A DNA stretch of 64,000 nt from Candidatus Heimdallarchaeota archaeon (GTDB lineage: Archaea; Asgardarchaeota; Heimdallarchaeia; JABLTI01): positions 1-64,000 of the forward strand of contig JABCTZ010000036.1 in assembly GCA_018238155.1 (NCBI GenBank). The letters are read 5' to 3'. The first letter of the stretch is position 1, and each line of letters starts with the position of its first letter. The position numbers and the translations under genes are program-made. The notes under the pieces were generated by a model. It made no database searches, was not told the DNA's origin, and worked only from the letters and a program-made list of their open reading frames with translations. This document shows, piece after piece, positions 54,045 through 62,846 of this stretch.

Positions 54045-56732
54045 CTAATTATCCTCTGAAGTTTCTTGCTCTTCAGTTTGAGATGATTCTTCTAAAGCAT
54101 TTTGCGCTTTAACTATATTATCTTCCTTTTTGTCTTCTTCCTGAGAAAATTCCATTTCACGTTCAACTAAAATATCCAGTATTTTAAGTGAGAACGCTTG
54201 GCATTGATCAATAATTCGTTCTGCTTCTAGAGTATCAACATATAATTGCTCCTCAGAACCTTTGATTAATGGTAGGATTGTTGAATTCCAGATTCCTTTT
54301 GCTTCTGAATAGAGTGTTTGCGCATCTGTAGCAAACTCTGTTAATCCTTCACGAGATGCTGTACTTAAGACTTGAGAAGTCATTTTTTTGTCTAGTAAAT
54401 CCTCAAGTTCTTTTTCATATCCCAATAAAATGGTGATTGTCTTTTTTATTTCTTCTTTCTTTTGATCAATTACTGAAGGTTCTATTTCTTCTCTAACCTT
54501 TGGTAGGTCAATTGTAAATTCTTGAGCTGGCTCCTCTTGCACTACTTCTGCTGGGATATCTGCTGCGAGCTCCGTTTCAGAAATTATCCTTGTGTCAGCA
54601 TCCTCTTGACTTGACTTCATCTTATCTTCAAATCGTTTCTTTGCTGCCACTTCGACATTATTTCGTTCGGTTTTCTCCCAAGTCATTTCGCGTCCTTTAG
54701 CTTTTTCACTAGCAAACAATTCTGATTCTTCTCGTTCTAATTCCTTCTTTTGTGATGACTTCTTAGGTCTAAATGATCTAGCAACTAGAAATGAAAATGT
54801 TAAGAATAATGCGATTGTTGCTACACAGATAATGACTATGAACATAATTTGAGCATAATCAATAGGTTCTGCAATGCTTGGAGGGAATGAATCCGGATCT
54901 AATGGATCTGTACCGGCATTTACTTCCACACCATCATTATAACCATCTCCGTCTGTATCCGGATTTGTGGGATCTGTCCAGATACGTGATTCAAAATCGG
55001 TTGTAAGACCATCTCCATCTAGATCTAAATCAATATTATCAGCAACAAGTGGGTTCAATCCCCACTTAACTTCATATCCATCAGATAAAGTGTCTCCATC
55101 TGAATCGATTTTGAGTGGATTCGTATGATACTCATTGACTTCTTCTCCATCTAATAGAAAGTCACCATCTGTATCTGCTAGATGAGGATCTGTTCCTTCG
55201 AGGTATTCCTCAAGATTTGTCAAATCATCTTCATCTGTATCAATAGCTGCATCTGAACTATTTGTTGGGTTAAAGTTTTCTAGGATCTCGTAATCATCTG
55301 GCATCCCATCTGCGTCGCTATCACTACTGAGTGGATTTGTTCCGTAAACTAAAATCTCATTTCCATCGGAAATTGTGTCTCCATCCGTATCAGCTAAAGC
55401 AGGATTTGTTCCATATATTGCTTCATCTAAATCAGATAGTCCATCTCCATCTGTATCGATGGAACCATAGACGATATAAGCTTCTGTTGTTAGCTGATAT
55501 CGTTCAACAAAGGCAATATAATAATTACCAATTTTATCTACAGCGATTGATGGATCATGAGCAATACTTGAAGGTGAGCTTATTCTTTTTTCAAAATCCC
55601 AATTACTGGCCATATTTTTCTGCTTAAGATGGATTTGTGAGTTTCCCGTAATTTTTGTTTCAAAAACAACAATAATATTGCCATTTTGATCTGCTGCTAT
55701 TCCAAAATCACTTTCATCAACTAAAAAGGAATGAATGGTTGTTGGTGAAGACCAAGCACCTGCAGCACCTTTTGCCGGCGCAGTAATGTAATAGAGGTTG
55801 TTAGTTGTGCCATTATCTCTAAAAACAACTTCGATATTTTTACTATAATTGTTATAGGTAATAATAGGATCAATTGGCGCATAAGCTACATTAGTAATCT
55901 TCTCTTCTGATGTCCAAGCAGATCCTTCATCCAAGTAGGAATAATATAATTCCTGATCACTTGTTCTCTTATCTGACCAGATTAAATGAAGCGTATCGTT
56001 GCTATCAACAGTCAAAGCAAGCTGTGTTTCAGCAGCAATTTCTGCTCCATTAGTAATTCGAATAATTGGCGTATCCCAAAGACCAGTCGTAGCATTATAT
56101 TTTGTATAATAAAGGTCTCCAAGAGCATTATCTGTTGTATCTCTCCAAACTAGATGAACCAAACCAACACTATCAGATACGGTTATTGGATTTTCAGCAT
56201 CACCACTATTTGAAGTTAAATTATTTTTTCCACTGACGTTAATTCCATCTTCAACAATTACTTCTTGCAACTCGAAATCATCTTGTGGGTTTTCATCTTC
56301 TTCAAACACAAAATGAATGGATCCGTTAATATCAGGTGTAGGATTATAACCAGTTGGTAATGCATCTAATACCGTTTCAATTACCAATGGGGTTGGTAGC
56401 CATGCACTACTACTATTGCCAATAGAGAAGTAGATAGTACTTACCGGGCTTGTCTCAGGATTGATGATATCAACCCAAGAAACTCCTACCATTTCAGTTA
56501 AAGGATCATAGATTACTCGAGAATGAGATGAATTAGTTCCCGTATTAGAAATTCTTTCACCATCAGTAACAATGACTGCATTTGGATTAAATATTACAAC
56601 TATTGGCTCTTCAAGAATTGAAGGACTAACTCCTATTGCATTAGGAATTGCATTATATCCTTGAATGGCAATTGGTAGTACTAGACATAAAAATATAACA
56701 AAAGTAAAGGCAAAATTGGTTGACTTTTTCAT
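54045..56732 (-). CDS. Membrane-anchored surface protein with calcium-binding repeats and long cytoplasmic tail
   Basis: About 895 residues from ATG 56732 (the frame opens at 56780). A signal peptide (residues 5-25) is followed by sialidase-like propeller repeats (about 60-430), eight thrombospondin-3-like DxDxDG units (DTDGDGLSD, DTDGDTISD, DSDADGMPD and others), then one membrane helix (IMFIVIICVATIALFLTFSFLV). The last 240 residues are an acidic, Glu-rich, partly coiled-coil tail inside the cell. Calcium would stiffen the stalk. The long inner tail suggests coupling between surface and cytoskeleton or membrane. Confidence 0.78.
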   Translation of the reverse strand: MKKSTNFAFTFVIFLCLVLPIAIQGYNAIPNAIGVSPSILEEPIVVIFNPNAVIVTDGERISNTGTNSSHSRVIYDPLTEMVGVSWVDIINPETSPVSTIYFSIGNSSSAWLPTPLVIETVLDALPTGYNPTPDINGSIHFVFEEDENPQDDFELQEVIVEDGINVSGKNNLTSNSGDAENPITVSDSVGLVHLVWRDTTDNALGDLYYTKYNATTGLWDTPIIRITNGAEIAAETQLALTVDSNDTLHLIWSDKRTSDQELYYSYLDEGSAWTSEEKITNVAYAPIDPIITYNNYSKNIEVVFRDNGTTNNLYYITAPAKGAAGAWSSPTTIHSFLVDESDFGIAADQNGNIIVVFETKITGNSQIHLKQKNMASNWDFEKRISSPSSIAHDPSIAVDKIGNYYIAFVERYQLTTEAYIVYGSIDTDGDGLSDLDEAIYGTNPALADTDGDTISDGNEILVYGTNPLSSDSDADGMPDDYEILENFNPTNSSDAAIDTDEDDLTNLEEYLEGTDPHLADTDGDFLLDGEEVNEYHTNPLKIDSDGDTLSDGYEVKWGLNPLVADNIDLDLDGDGLTTDFESRIWTDPTNPDTDGDGYNDGVEVNAGTDPLDPDSFPPSIAEPIDYAQIMFIVIICVATIALFLTFSFLVARSFRPKKSSQKKELEREESELFASEKAKGREMTWEKTERNNVEVAAKKRFEDKMKSSQEDADTRIISETELAADIPAEVVQEEPAQEFTIDLPKVREEIEPSVIDQKKEEIKKTITILLGYEKELEDLLDKKMTSQVLSTASREGLTEFATDAQTLYSEAKGIWNSTILPLIKGSEEQLYVDTLEAERIIDQCQAFSLKILDILVEREMEFSQEEDKKEDNIVKAQNALEESSQTEEQETSEDN

Positions 56733-57003
56733 TCGAACTAAAGTAATTTCAGATGACACAGTTTCAGACTTCCTACTCAATCTAGTATTTAGACTATGAG
56801 AAAAAAAAGCTTTTTATAGTGAACATTGGAGGTAAAATGATACAGTAGCAATTTAAAAGATAGCTAACAAGGGGAAAACTTTTTCTTTCTTGTGAAATTG
56901 AAACAACAGAGTATAGGAAAACTTATTAAAACAAATCCAAGGGTTGGAGAAATAGTTAATAAACACTTTGTTGTGGAAATTTTAATAAAATAAGGTGCAA
57001 ATA

Positions 57004-57510
57004 ATGGCTAATCAAGAAATCAAGGTACTCGTTGAAGGTGGAAAAGCATCTCCCGCACCACCACTAGGTCCTGCATTAGGACCAACTGGAGTAAATATCG
57101 GTCAAGTTATCAGTCAAATTAACCAACAAACCTCAATGTATAGAGGGATGAAGGTTCCTGTTACAATTACTATCAAACCTGATAGATCATTTGAGCTTAA
57201 TGTAGGTATCCCAACAACAAGTGGTTTAGTACTAAAAGAAGCAAAATTATCAAAAGGTGGGCATGGTTCAACAGAGGAAGTTCCTGAAGAACCTTTTATT
57301 GGAAATATCTCCATGCAACAAGTAATGAACATTGCTGAAATCAAAAAAGAAGGAAGTTTTGCTATAACGTATAAAACCCTTTGTAAAGAGATTTTGGGTA
57401 CTGTTTTAAGTTCAAAAGTTTCGTGTGAAGGAAAAGATCCTCGCGAAGTTCAAAAAGACATTGACAAAGGTGTCTACGATAAACTCTTTGTTGGCAAAGA
57501 TAAATTGTGA
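57004..57510 (+). CDS. rpl11: Ribosomal protein uL11
   Basis: 168 residues from ATG 57004, preceded by AAGGTG. The family opening EIKVLVEGGKASPAPPLGPALGP and the GTPase-associated rRNA-binding C-terminal half are clear. It forms the base of the ribosomal stalk. In many archaea it is next to L1 and L10; here it stands alone, flanked by a surface-protein gene and a decayed region. A hairpin follows at 57531-57560. Confidence 0.97.
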   Translation: MANQEIKVLVEGGKASPAPPLGPALGPTGVNIGQVISQINQQTSMYRGMKVPVTITIKPDRSFELNVGIPTTSGLVLKEAKLSKGGHGSTEEVPEEPFIGNISMQQVMNIAEIKKEGSFAITYKTLCKEILGTVLSSKVSCEGKDPREVQKDIDKGVYDKLFVGKDKL

Positions 57511-57530
57511 CATCACCACTCTTTTTTTCT

Positions 57531-57560
57531 ATGGATAAATAGGATATCTAGTTTATCCAT
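57531..57560 (+). terminator. Hairpin after the L11 gene
   Basis: ATGGATAAA (57531-57539) pairs with TTTATCCAT (57552-57560), with an inner TAG/CTA. A T7 run precedes the hairpin rather than following it. Confidence 0.4.
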
Positions 57561-57562
57561 CA

Positions 57563-57826
57563 TTAGTTACCATAACAAATAAGTTGTTGGTACAGGTTCA
57601 TTTCTGAACCCCCACAAGGAACAGTCGTGTAAAGGATTCCTAAGTCTGTATAGAGCACATGGTTGAAGTCTTTCAGATTTCTAATTTTGTGATAATCAAT
57701 GAAGGATGCTTGGCAGGTGTTCACAGTAGCAATGTAATCGTGATTTGCGGTGAATCTACATTCTGAGTAATGGAACCATCGATTTCGCTTATCAGCGGTC
57801 AAGTTGTTTGATTCCTTAACTTTCAT
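57563..57826 (-). pseudogene. Cys-rich reading frame, probably a gene remnant
   Basis: The 87-codon frame encodes cysteine- and tyrosine-rich sequence (HYSECRF, TVNTCQASF, TTVPCGGSEM, LICYGN), unlike random translation, and a charged stretch before its ATG is in frame too. No family is recognised. A second Cys-rich frame lies just upstream on the same strand (57866-57985). The two look like separated ends of secreted protein genes that have decayed. Confidence 0.3.
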
Positions 57827-57865
57827 TCCTTCATCATCTGTTTTAGCTTTTTTGTGTTTCTTTCA

Positions 57866-57985
57866 TTACCTCTGTGTTATCCAATAATACCTACCTCTAT
57901 TACAATTAGCAACTGTAAAACCTTGCCCAATTTGCATCAAACTAACAGTACAACCATTAGGATTTGTGCTTGAACACCAATATTT
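57866..57985 (-). pseudogene. Second Cys-rich reading frame fragment
   Basis: A 39-codon open stretch without a start codon encodes YWCSSTNPNGCTVSL and FTVANCNRGRYYWITQR before a TAA. Its content (Cys, Asn, Gly, Trp, Tyr) suggests the C-terminal end of an extracellular protein. It precedes the frame at 57563-57826 and may belong to the same former gene family. Confidence 0.3.
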
Positions 57986-58283
57986 TTATTGTTTCTTCTC
58001 TTCAAATTCTTGTCCCTTCATTTCTCAATTCACATGCTCCAGTATCCCTTATTCTAATTGCTCATAAAAACATCAATAGTAGTAACCCAAACTTTTATTT
58101 TTCAAAAGCTTTTGATTCTATAATTGAGCAAAGTTTGTTTTTGCTCAAATGCGCTGAATAAAAAACGAACAACCCAAATACGAATCCGAGTAGTTGATTG
58201 GATAAGAATTCCTCTCAAAAAAACTCTTAATTTGGGTAATTTAAAATAAAATGGTTCTAATTAATTTGGAACCTTCAGAGAAA
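57986..58283. other. Gap before the acyl-CoA synthetase gene
   Basis: The only structure I see is TTGAGCAAA (58124-58132) with TTTGCTCAA (58140-58148), a perfect 9-bp hairpin. A 65-codon plus-strand frame here has no ribosome site and no recognisable content. Confidence 0.4.
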
Positions 58284-58295
58284 GAGGTGTAAAAA

Positions 58296-60431
58296 ATTTC
58301 AAAACATTCAGGCTTGAAATTCTTATTCAAACCAAAAAGTATTGCCGTTATCGGAGCCTCAGCAAAACCAGGGAAAATAGGTTACGAAATAATGGATAAT
58401 ATTCTATCCTATGGCTTCAAAGGTGAATTGTATCCTATTAATCTAAAAGAAATAGAGATTCTAGGTAAAAAATGCTATAAATCAGTAGCAGACGTACCTG
58501 GTGAAATCGATTTAGCTGTTATTTCAATTCCAGCAAAATACGTCCCTGCTGTTTTCGAAGGCTGTGGTAAAAAAGGTGTGAAATCTGCAGCAATTGTTAC
58601 AAGTGGTTTTGGCGAGGTCGGTGACCATGAAACTGAAAATCGTCTTGTTGAGATTGCTGAAAAATATAATATGCCATTTATTGGGCCAAACATTTTTGGA
58701 ATAGTATATGCTCCAAACAATATTAATGCCTCATTTGGTCCTGCTGATGTAAAACCAGGCAAGTTAGCCTTCATTACACAAAGTGGAGCACTAGGTATTG
58801 CACTTATGGGTTGGACAATTACCAATAAAATTGGTCTCTCATCAATCGTTAGTATTGGAAACAAAGCTCAAATTGGTGAAAGTGAGCTTCTAGAAAACTT
58901 TTTGAAAGATGATCCAAACACAAAAGCAATTTTGCTTTATGTTGAAGGTTTAATTGATGGTAGACAATCAATGAAAACATTCAAAGAAGTTGGTTTGAAG
59001 AAACCAATTATAGCATTAAAATCCGGGCGCTCAAAAAGAGGTGCAGCTGCTGCTGCAAGCCATACAGGAAGTCTAGCTGGTGCAGACAATATCTATTCTG
59101 CTGCATTCAAACAGTCAGGTGTTCTCAGAGCCATAGATGCTTCTGAAGCTTTTGACTGGGCAAGATGTATTACAAATAACCCTCGTCCTAAAGGAAAGAA
59201 TGCCGTTATCATAACAAATGGTGGTGGAGTAGGAGTAATGGCTACTGATGCTTGTGAGGACAATGATTTAGATCTTTACAATGATCAAGAGAAACTCAAA
59301 GAACTATTCTTTAAACCTGAGATAATGCCTCCTTTTGGTTCAACCAAAAATCCAGTAGATATTACTGGTGGCGGCGGAGAATTAGCATATAAAAAAGCAA
59401 TTGAAGCTGCTTATAATGCCAAAGAAATTCATTCCATTGTTGTACTTTATTGTCAAACAGCAACAACTAATCCAGATCTGTTAGCTGATTATATCATAGA
59501 AGTGGTAAAGAAAAACGGTGGTAAGAAACCATTTGTTATCGCAAATATTGGTGGAGAAGCAGTAGAAACTATGATTGACAAACTAAATGAAAATGACATC
59601 TCTGCATACGATCTCCCAGAAAAAGCTATTTCCTCCTTGAGCGCACTTTATAGATGGTCTGAGTTTATAGATAGAAACGAAAAACAAGGGAAAACAAAAC
59701 CACTGAAATTGCCAATTCCACAAATTAAAGCAATCATTGACAATATCAGAAAGGAAGGCAGAATTCAAATGCTCGAACATGAATCCAAACAAATTTTCAA
59801 ATTAATTGGTTTAAATGTTCCACCTTTCGCTCTGGCCCAAACTGTTGATGAAGCACAAAAATTTGCTCAAGAGGTTGGTTATCCCGTTGTTATGAAAATT
59901 GTTTCTGAAGATATTATTCACAAAAGTGATGCTGGTGGAGTAGTTGTTGGACCAAAAAATGCTAGAGAAGTCGATGAAGCATTTAATAAAATTTTAACAA
60001 ATGCCAAAAACTACAAAGCAGATGCAAATATTCGTGGTGTATTCATTTCTCATATGGTTCCAAAAGCAACAGAAGTCATTGTAGGTGTAACTCGAGATCC
60101 AACCTTCGGACCAGTAGTTATGTTTGGTCTAGGTGGAATCTTCGTAGAAATAATGAAAGATGTTGTTTTTAGAGTAGCTCCCTTCCCAAAGGAAGAAGCA
60201 AGACATATGATAAATGAAATAAAAAGCAAACCAATGCTCTACGGAGCTAGGGGAACAAAACCCGCAGATATAGATGCTTTAGTAGATACCATCTACATTA
60301 TTAGTCAGCTTGTATCTCAAGTGGATGACATTAAAGAATTAGATATCAACCCACTCTTTGCATTAGAAAAAGGTGCAAGTGCAGTCGATGCTCGGATTAC
60401 ATTAACAGAAAAAAGCTATCCAAGTAACTAA
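58296..60431 (+). CDS. ADP-forming acyl-CoA synthetase (fused alpha-beta)
   Basis: About 711 residues. The CoA-binding domain opens with PKSIAVIGASAKPGKIGY. The phosphohistidine is in AASHTGSLAG near residue 250 and a C-terminal ATP-grasp domain begins near 490. It turns acyl-CoA, ADP and phosphate into acid and ATP, the energy-saving last step of archaeal fermentation of peptides and sugars. Start: GAGGTG (58284-58289) is 6 bases before an in-frame ATT (58296) but 24 bases before the first canonical codon, TTG 58314. ATT gives MSKHSGLKFLFKPKS. I take ATT as likely, TTG as the fallback. Confidence 0.93.
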   Translation: MSKHSGLKFLFKPKSIAVIGASAKPGKIGYEIMDNILSYGFKGELYPINLKEIEILGKKCYKSVADVPGEIDLAVISIPAKYVPAVFEGCGKKGVKSAAIVTSGFGEVGDHETENRLVEIAEKYNMPFIGPNIFGIVYAPNNINASFGPADVKPGKLAFITQSGALGIALMGWTITNKIGLSSIVSIGNKAQIGESELLENFLKDDPNTKAILLYVEGLIDGRQSMKTFKEVGLKKPIIALKSGRSKRGAAAAASHTGSLAGADNIYSAAFKQSGVLRAIDASEAFDWARCITNNPRPKGKNAVIITNGGGVGVMATDACEDNDLDLYNDQEKLKELFFKPEIMPPFGSTKNPVDITGGGGELAYKKAIEAAYNAKEIHSIVVLYCQTATTNPDLLADYIIEVVKKNGGKKPFVIANIGGEAVETMIDKLNENDISAYDLPEKAISSLSALYRWSEFIDRNEKQGKTKPLKLPIPQIKAIIDNIRKEGRIQMLEHESKQIFKLIGLNVPPFALAQTVDEAQKFAQEVGYPVVMKIVSEDIIHKSDAGGVVVGPKNAREVDEAFNKILTNAKNYKADANIRGVFISHMVPKATEVIVGVTRDPTFGPVVMFGLGGIFVEIMKDVVFRVAPFPKEEARHMINEIKSKPMLYGARGTKPADIDALVDTIYIISQLVSQVDDIKELDINPLFALEKGASAVDARITLTEKSYPSN

Positions 60432-60448
60432 TTTTTTAAAAAAAAACT

Positions 60449-60475
60449 GAGTGAATCGTTTTCACTCTTTCTTTT
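60449..60475 (+). terminator. Terminator after the acyl-CoA synthetase gene
   Basis: GAGTGAA (60449-60455) pairs with TTCACTC (60461-60467), loop TCGTT, followed by a T-rich tract. It lies 18 bases after the stop codon. Confidence 0.6.
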
Positions 60476-60610
60476 CTATTTTTTAATCACAGAAAACTTA
60501 ATTTTGAATGAATGACTTTGAGAATTGATAGTTACAATTCTACAAGATGTTCGGTAATTTTAATAATCGGCTTGGCTTGAGCAATAAGCAATAAATGAAT
60601 ACTAGCAAAG

Positions 60611-61804
60611 GTGGGTCTTAAAATATACAAATTCAGCTATCAAAATGGGTTACTTTTAGAATTTTCCAATAACCAAAAGGTAATGATTGATAGCAAGAAT
60701 ACCAAAATACCACTAAAAGTAAACGCAATTGTGACACATGCACATTCAGATCACTTTGCAGCGATGAATTCTTACTCAACAACATTTGCAACACAAGCAA
60801 CGATTGATCTTTTTAATAAAATAAAAAAAACAAAAACAAGAAGTAATTTTATCTCTGTAGAATTTAATGAACAATTAAAACTACAACCTGACTCACCCGA
60901 TGTGAAAATTTCATTTATACCATCTGGTCATATTCTTGGTTCTGCATCTGTGTTCATTGAAAATGATAATAGTCGGTTTTTATTCTCGGGAGATGTAGGA
61001 GGAAAGGGGCAGCTAACCTCATTAGCACCTTTGAAAGCTGTTCAAGCAGATATTTTAGTTGTCGAAGCAACGTTTGGTTCTCCGGAATTAGTCTTCCCGT
61101 CTCGAGAGGAAACCTCAATGGAGATATTGAAATGGTCTGCAAACGTCATAAAAGAAAAGAAGAATGTGCTGTTTTCAGCAGGACGGTTAGGTTCCTCACA
61201 AGAATTGATTAAACTATTTAATAACCTCACAAATCTAAATGTTATAACTCATGGAGAAGTTACTCAACTATCAGAGATTTATCAAAAACATGGTGTAAAG
61301 CTGGTTTTTCATGATTCAAAATCAGAGGAAGGAAAGGAAATACTGAGAAACGGAGAGGCAATAATCATTCAACCCCGAGGGAAGAAGATCGTTCCGTATT
61401 TTATTACGGAACATGTTGAATGTAAGACTGCAATAGTAACAGGTATGGCTTCAAGATTTCAATATAGAAATTACGATGCTTCATTTCCATTATCTTCGCA
61501 TGCGAATTTTCACGAATTGATAGAATATATCAAAGAAGTATCTCCAGAATTGGTTTTCACAATATACGGTCTCGAGAAAAAACTCGCAAAAGCAATAACA
61601 AGAGAATTAGATATTCCAGCAATTCCTCTAAAAGACAAAACACCAAATGCAATACAAAAAACAAGTGATAAAATTGCTGTAGAACAAAATCAAAGAAAAA
61701 ATCTAGAAAGGGAAAAAGTAACCTTAAAGAAAATAGAGAGAAAAGTTGTTTCCAAAGAAAAGAAGGAAATAACCTTAGATGATTTTTTCAAGAAGGACAG
61801 CTAG
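60611..61804 (+). CDS. Metallo-beta-lactamase/beta-CASP nuclease (COG1236-like)
   Basis: The 397-residue protein has the metal motif HAHSDHF at about 43-49, PSGHILGSA near 100, GDVGG near 122 and, in the beta-CASP part, LSSHANFHEL near 298. These mark RNA or DNA exonucleases of the CPSF-73-like group. A basic coiled tail of about 60 residues ends in LDDFFKKDS, which may bind a partner such as a sliding clamp or ligase. The GTG start at 60611 overlaps the ribosome-site-like GGTGG, so the true start may lie a few codons later. Confidence 0.85.
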   Translation: MGLKIYKFSYQNGLLLEFSNNQKVMIDSKNTKIPLKVNAIVTHAHSDHFAAMNSYSTTFATQATIDLFNKIKKTKTRSNFISVEFNEQLKLQPDSPDVKISFIPSGHILGSASVFIENDNSRFLFSGDVGGKGQLTSLAPLKAVQADILVVEATFGSPELVFPSREETSMEILKWSANVIKEKKNVLFSAGRLGSSQELIKLFNNLTNLNVITHGEVTQLSEIYQKHGVKLVFHDSKSEEGKEILRNGEAIIIQPRGKKIVPYFITEHVECKTAIVTGMASRFQYRNYDASFPLSSHANFHELIEYIKEVSPELVFTIYGLEKKLAKAITRELDIPAIPLKDKTPNAIQKTSDKIAVEQNQRKNLEREKVTLKKIERKVVSKEKKEITLDDFFKKDS

Positions 61805-61843
61805 TTATAATGGCGCTGATTAGTTGTGACTCGAATTTTCAAA

Positions 61844-62227
61844 ATGGTGTTATCAAAAATTCAACCAAGTCAGCTCTATATTAGTGAGAAAAAATTAGCT
61901 AATATAAAGGAAAAAACAAATAAAAACGGTATAGTTGAATTAGATCCTATACCGATTAAAAAGTTGGGCGATGATATAATCTATACAGATGGACATACTC
62001 GCGCTTTTCTTGCCTATCAAAACGGTGAAAAAGAAATTAGCGTTGAATGGGACGATGACGATTTAGATTGGGAAATGTATGCAGTATGTGTTCAATGGTG
62101 TAAAGATGAAGCAATTTATACAATTGGCGATTTACAAAAGAGAGTTGTTCCACATAAAAAATATGAAGTGGTTTGGTACAAGCGCTGTGATACTTTGCAT
62201 GCAGAAATAGCTCAGAAGAAAGCATAA
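61844..62227 (+). CDS. ParB-like domain protein
   Basis: About 127 residues from ATG 61844 (the frame opens at GTG 61826). The sequence follows a ParB/sulfiredoxin-type fold: KIQPSQLYISEKKLANI at the start and IIYTDGHTRAFLAYQNG in the core, where the GHTR motif is the nucleotide or catalytic loop. It is a single small domain with no DNA-binding helix-turn-helix, so chromosome partition is unlikely. The tail is rich in W, C and H. It lies 39 bases after the nuclease gene. Confidence 0.65.
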   Translation: MVLSKIQPSQLYISEKKLANIKEKTNKNGIVELDPIPIKKLGDDIIYTDGHTRAFLAYQNGEKEISVEWDDDDLDWEMYAVCVQWCKDEAIYTIGDLQKRVVPHKKYEVVWYKRCDTLHAEIAQKKA

Positions 62228-62259
62228 AAGTGACATGAAAAATACTTTGGGAGTTTCTT

Positions 62260-62784
62260 TTACTTGGATTCTCTTTTTTCTTTGCCTTTATTTAAATCAA
62301 TAGCTTTTTCTTTCACTAGAGAGATTGGCGCTACGTCCTCGAATTTTGGTTCTGTTACAACATATATTTCAGCTATACCTTTTGGTGTGAAATTTTTTAC
62401 CATTCGACCTGAATGGAATCCAAATGGTCCAGGATGTTGAACATCTCGGAAAGTTAAACGATAATACGTTGCAAGATGTGCCCATTCATTGAGTTCATCA
62501 GGATGCTTTACAGATTTGGGTGCTGTTTCAGCTAAACCAATCCAATTGTACCAAGCATGTACATCTTCTGGGTCACCTAACGCACGACTTGTACTTGGGT
62601 CCATAGTTCTTCCGCTGTAATTTGCTGTGATTTTAATACACAACCATTTACCAACAAGTGTGATGATTCTATCCGCTGTACCTGGTCCATTTTTCTCAAA
62701 AGAATAATCAGACCATTCACTTTCCACTTCATCTTCAAGTTTACTGATCAAGAATTTTTCTAGTTTTGATATATCAATAGTCAT
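62260..62784 (-). CDS. Hypothetical protein
   Basis: A 174-residue soluble protein with a compact aromatic core (DVHAWYNWIGLAETAP, WAHLATYYRLTFRDVQHPGPFGFHSG) and a basic Lys/Glu-rich end. It has no signal peptide, metal-binding cluster or membrane helix. Conserved-looking tryptophans and a GPFGFHSG loop suggest a real, folded protein. No family is recognised. It is convergent with the ParB-like gene and follows dtdA on the same strand, 62 bases apart, perhaps as an operon member. Confidence 0.6.
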   Translation of the reverse strand: MTIDISKLEKFLISKLEDEVESEWSDYSFEKNGPGTADRIITLVGKWLCIKITANYSGRTMDPSTSRALGDPEDVHAWYNWIGLAETAPKSVKHPDELNEWAHLATYYRLTFRDVQHPGPFGFHSGRMVKNFTPKGIAEIYVVTEPKFEDVAPISLVKEKAIDLNKGKEKRESK

Positions 62785-62846
62785 CTGTCTAACTCCTTGA
62801 ACTTTAGTATACTGAAAAGATATTCTTCTTCTCCGATTTTCTTTTT

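Noticed and set aside
57964..58161. 65-codon plus-strand frame upstream of the acyl-CoA synthetase gene
   Set aside because: No ribosome site, no family resemblance, and overlaps the 9-bp hairpin at 58124-58148 and the start of a Cys-rich minus-strand frame.
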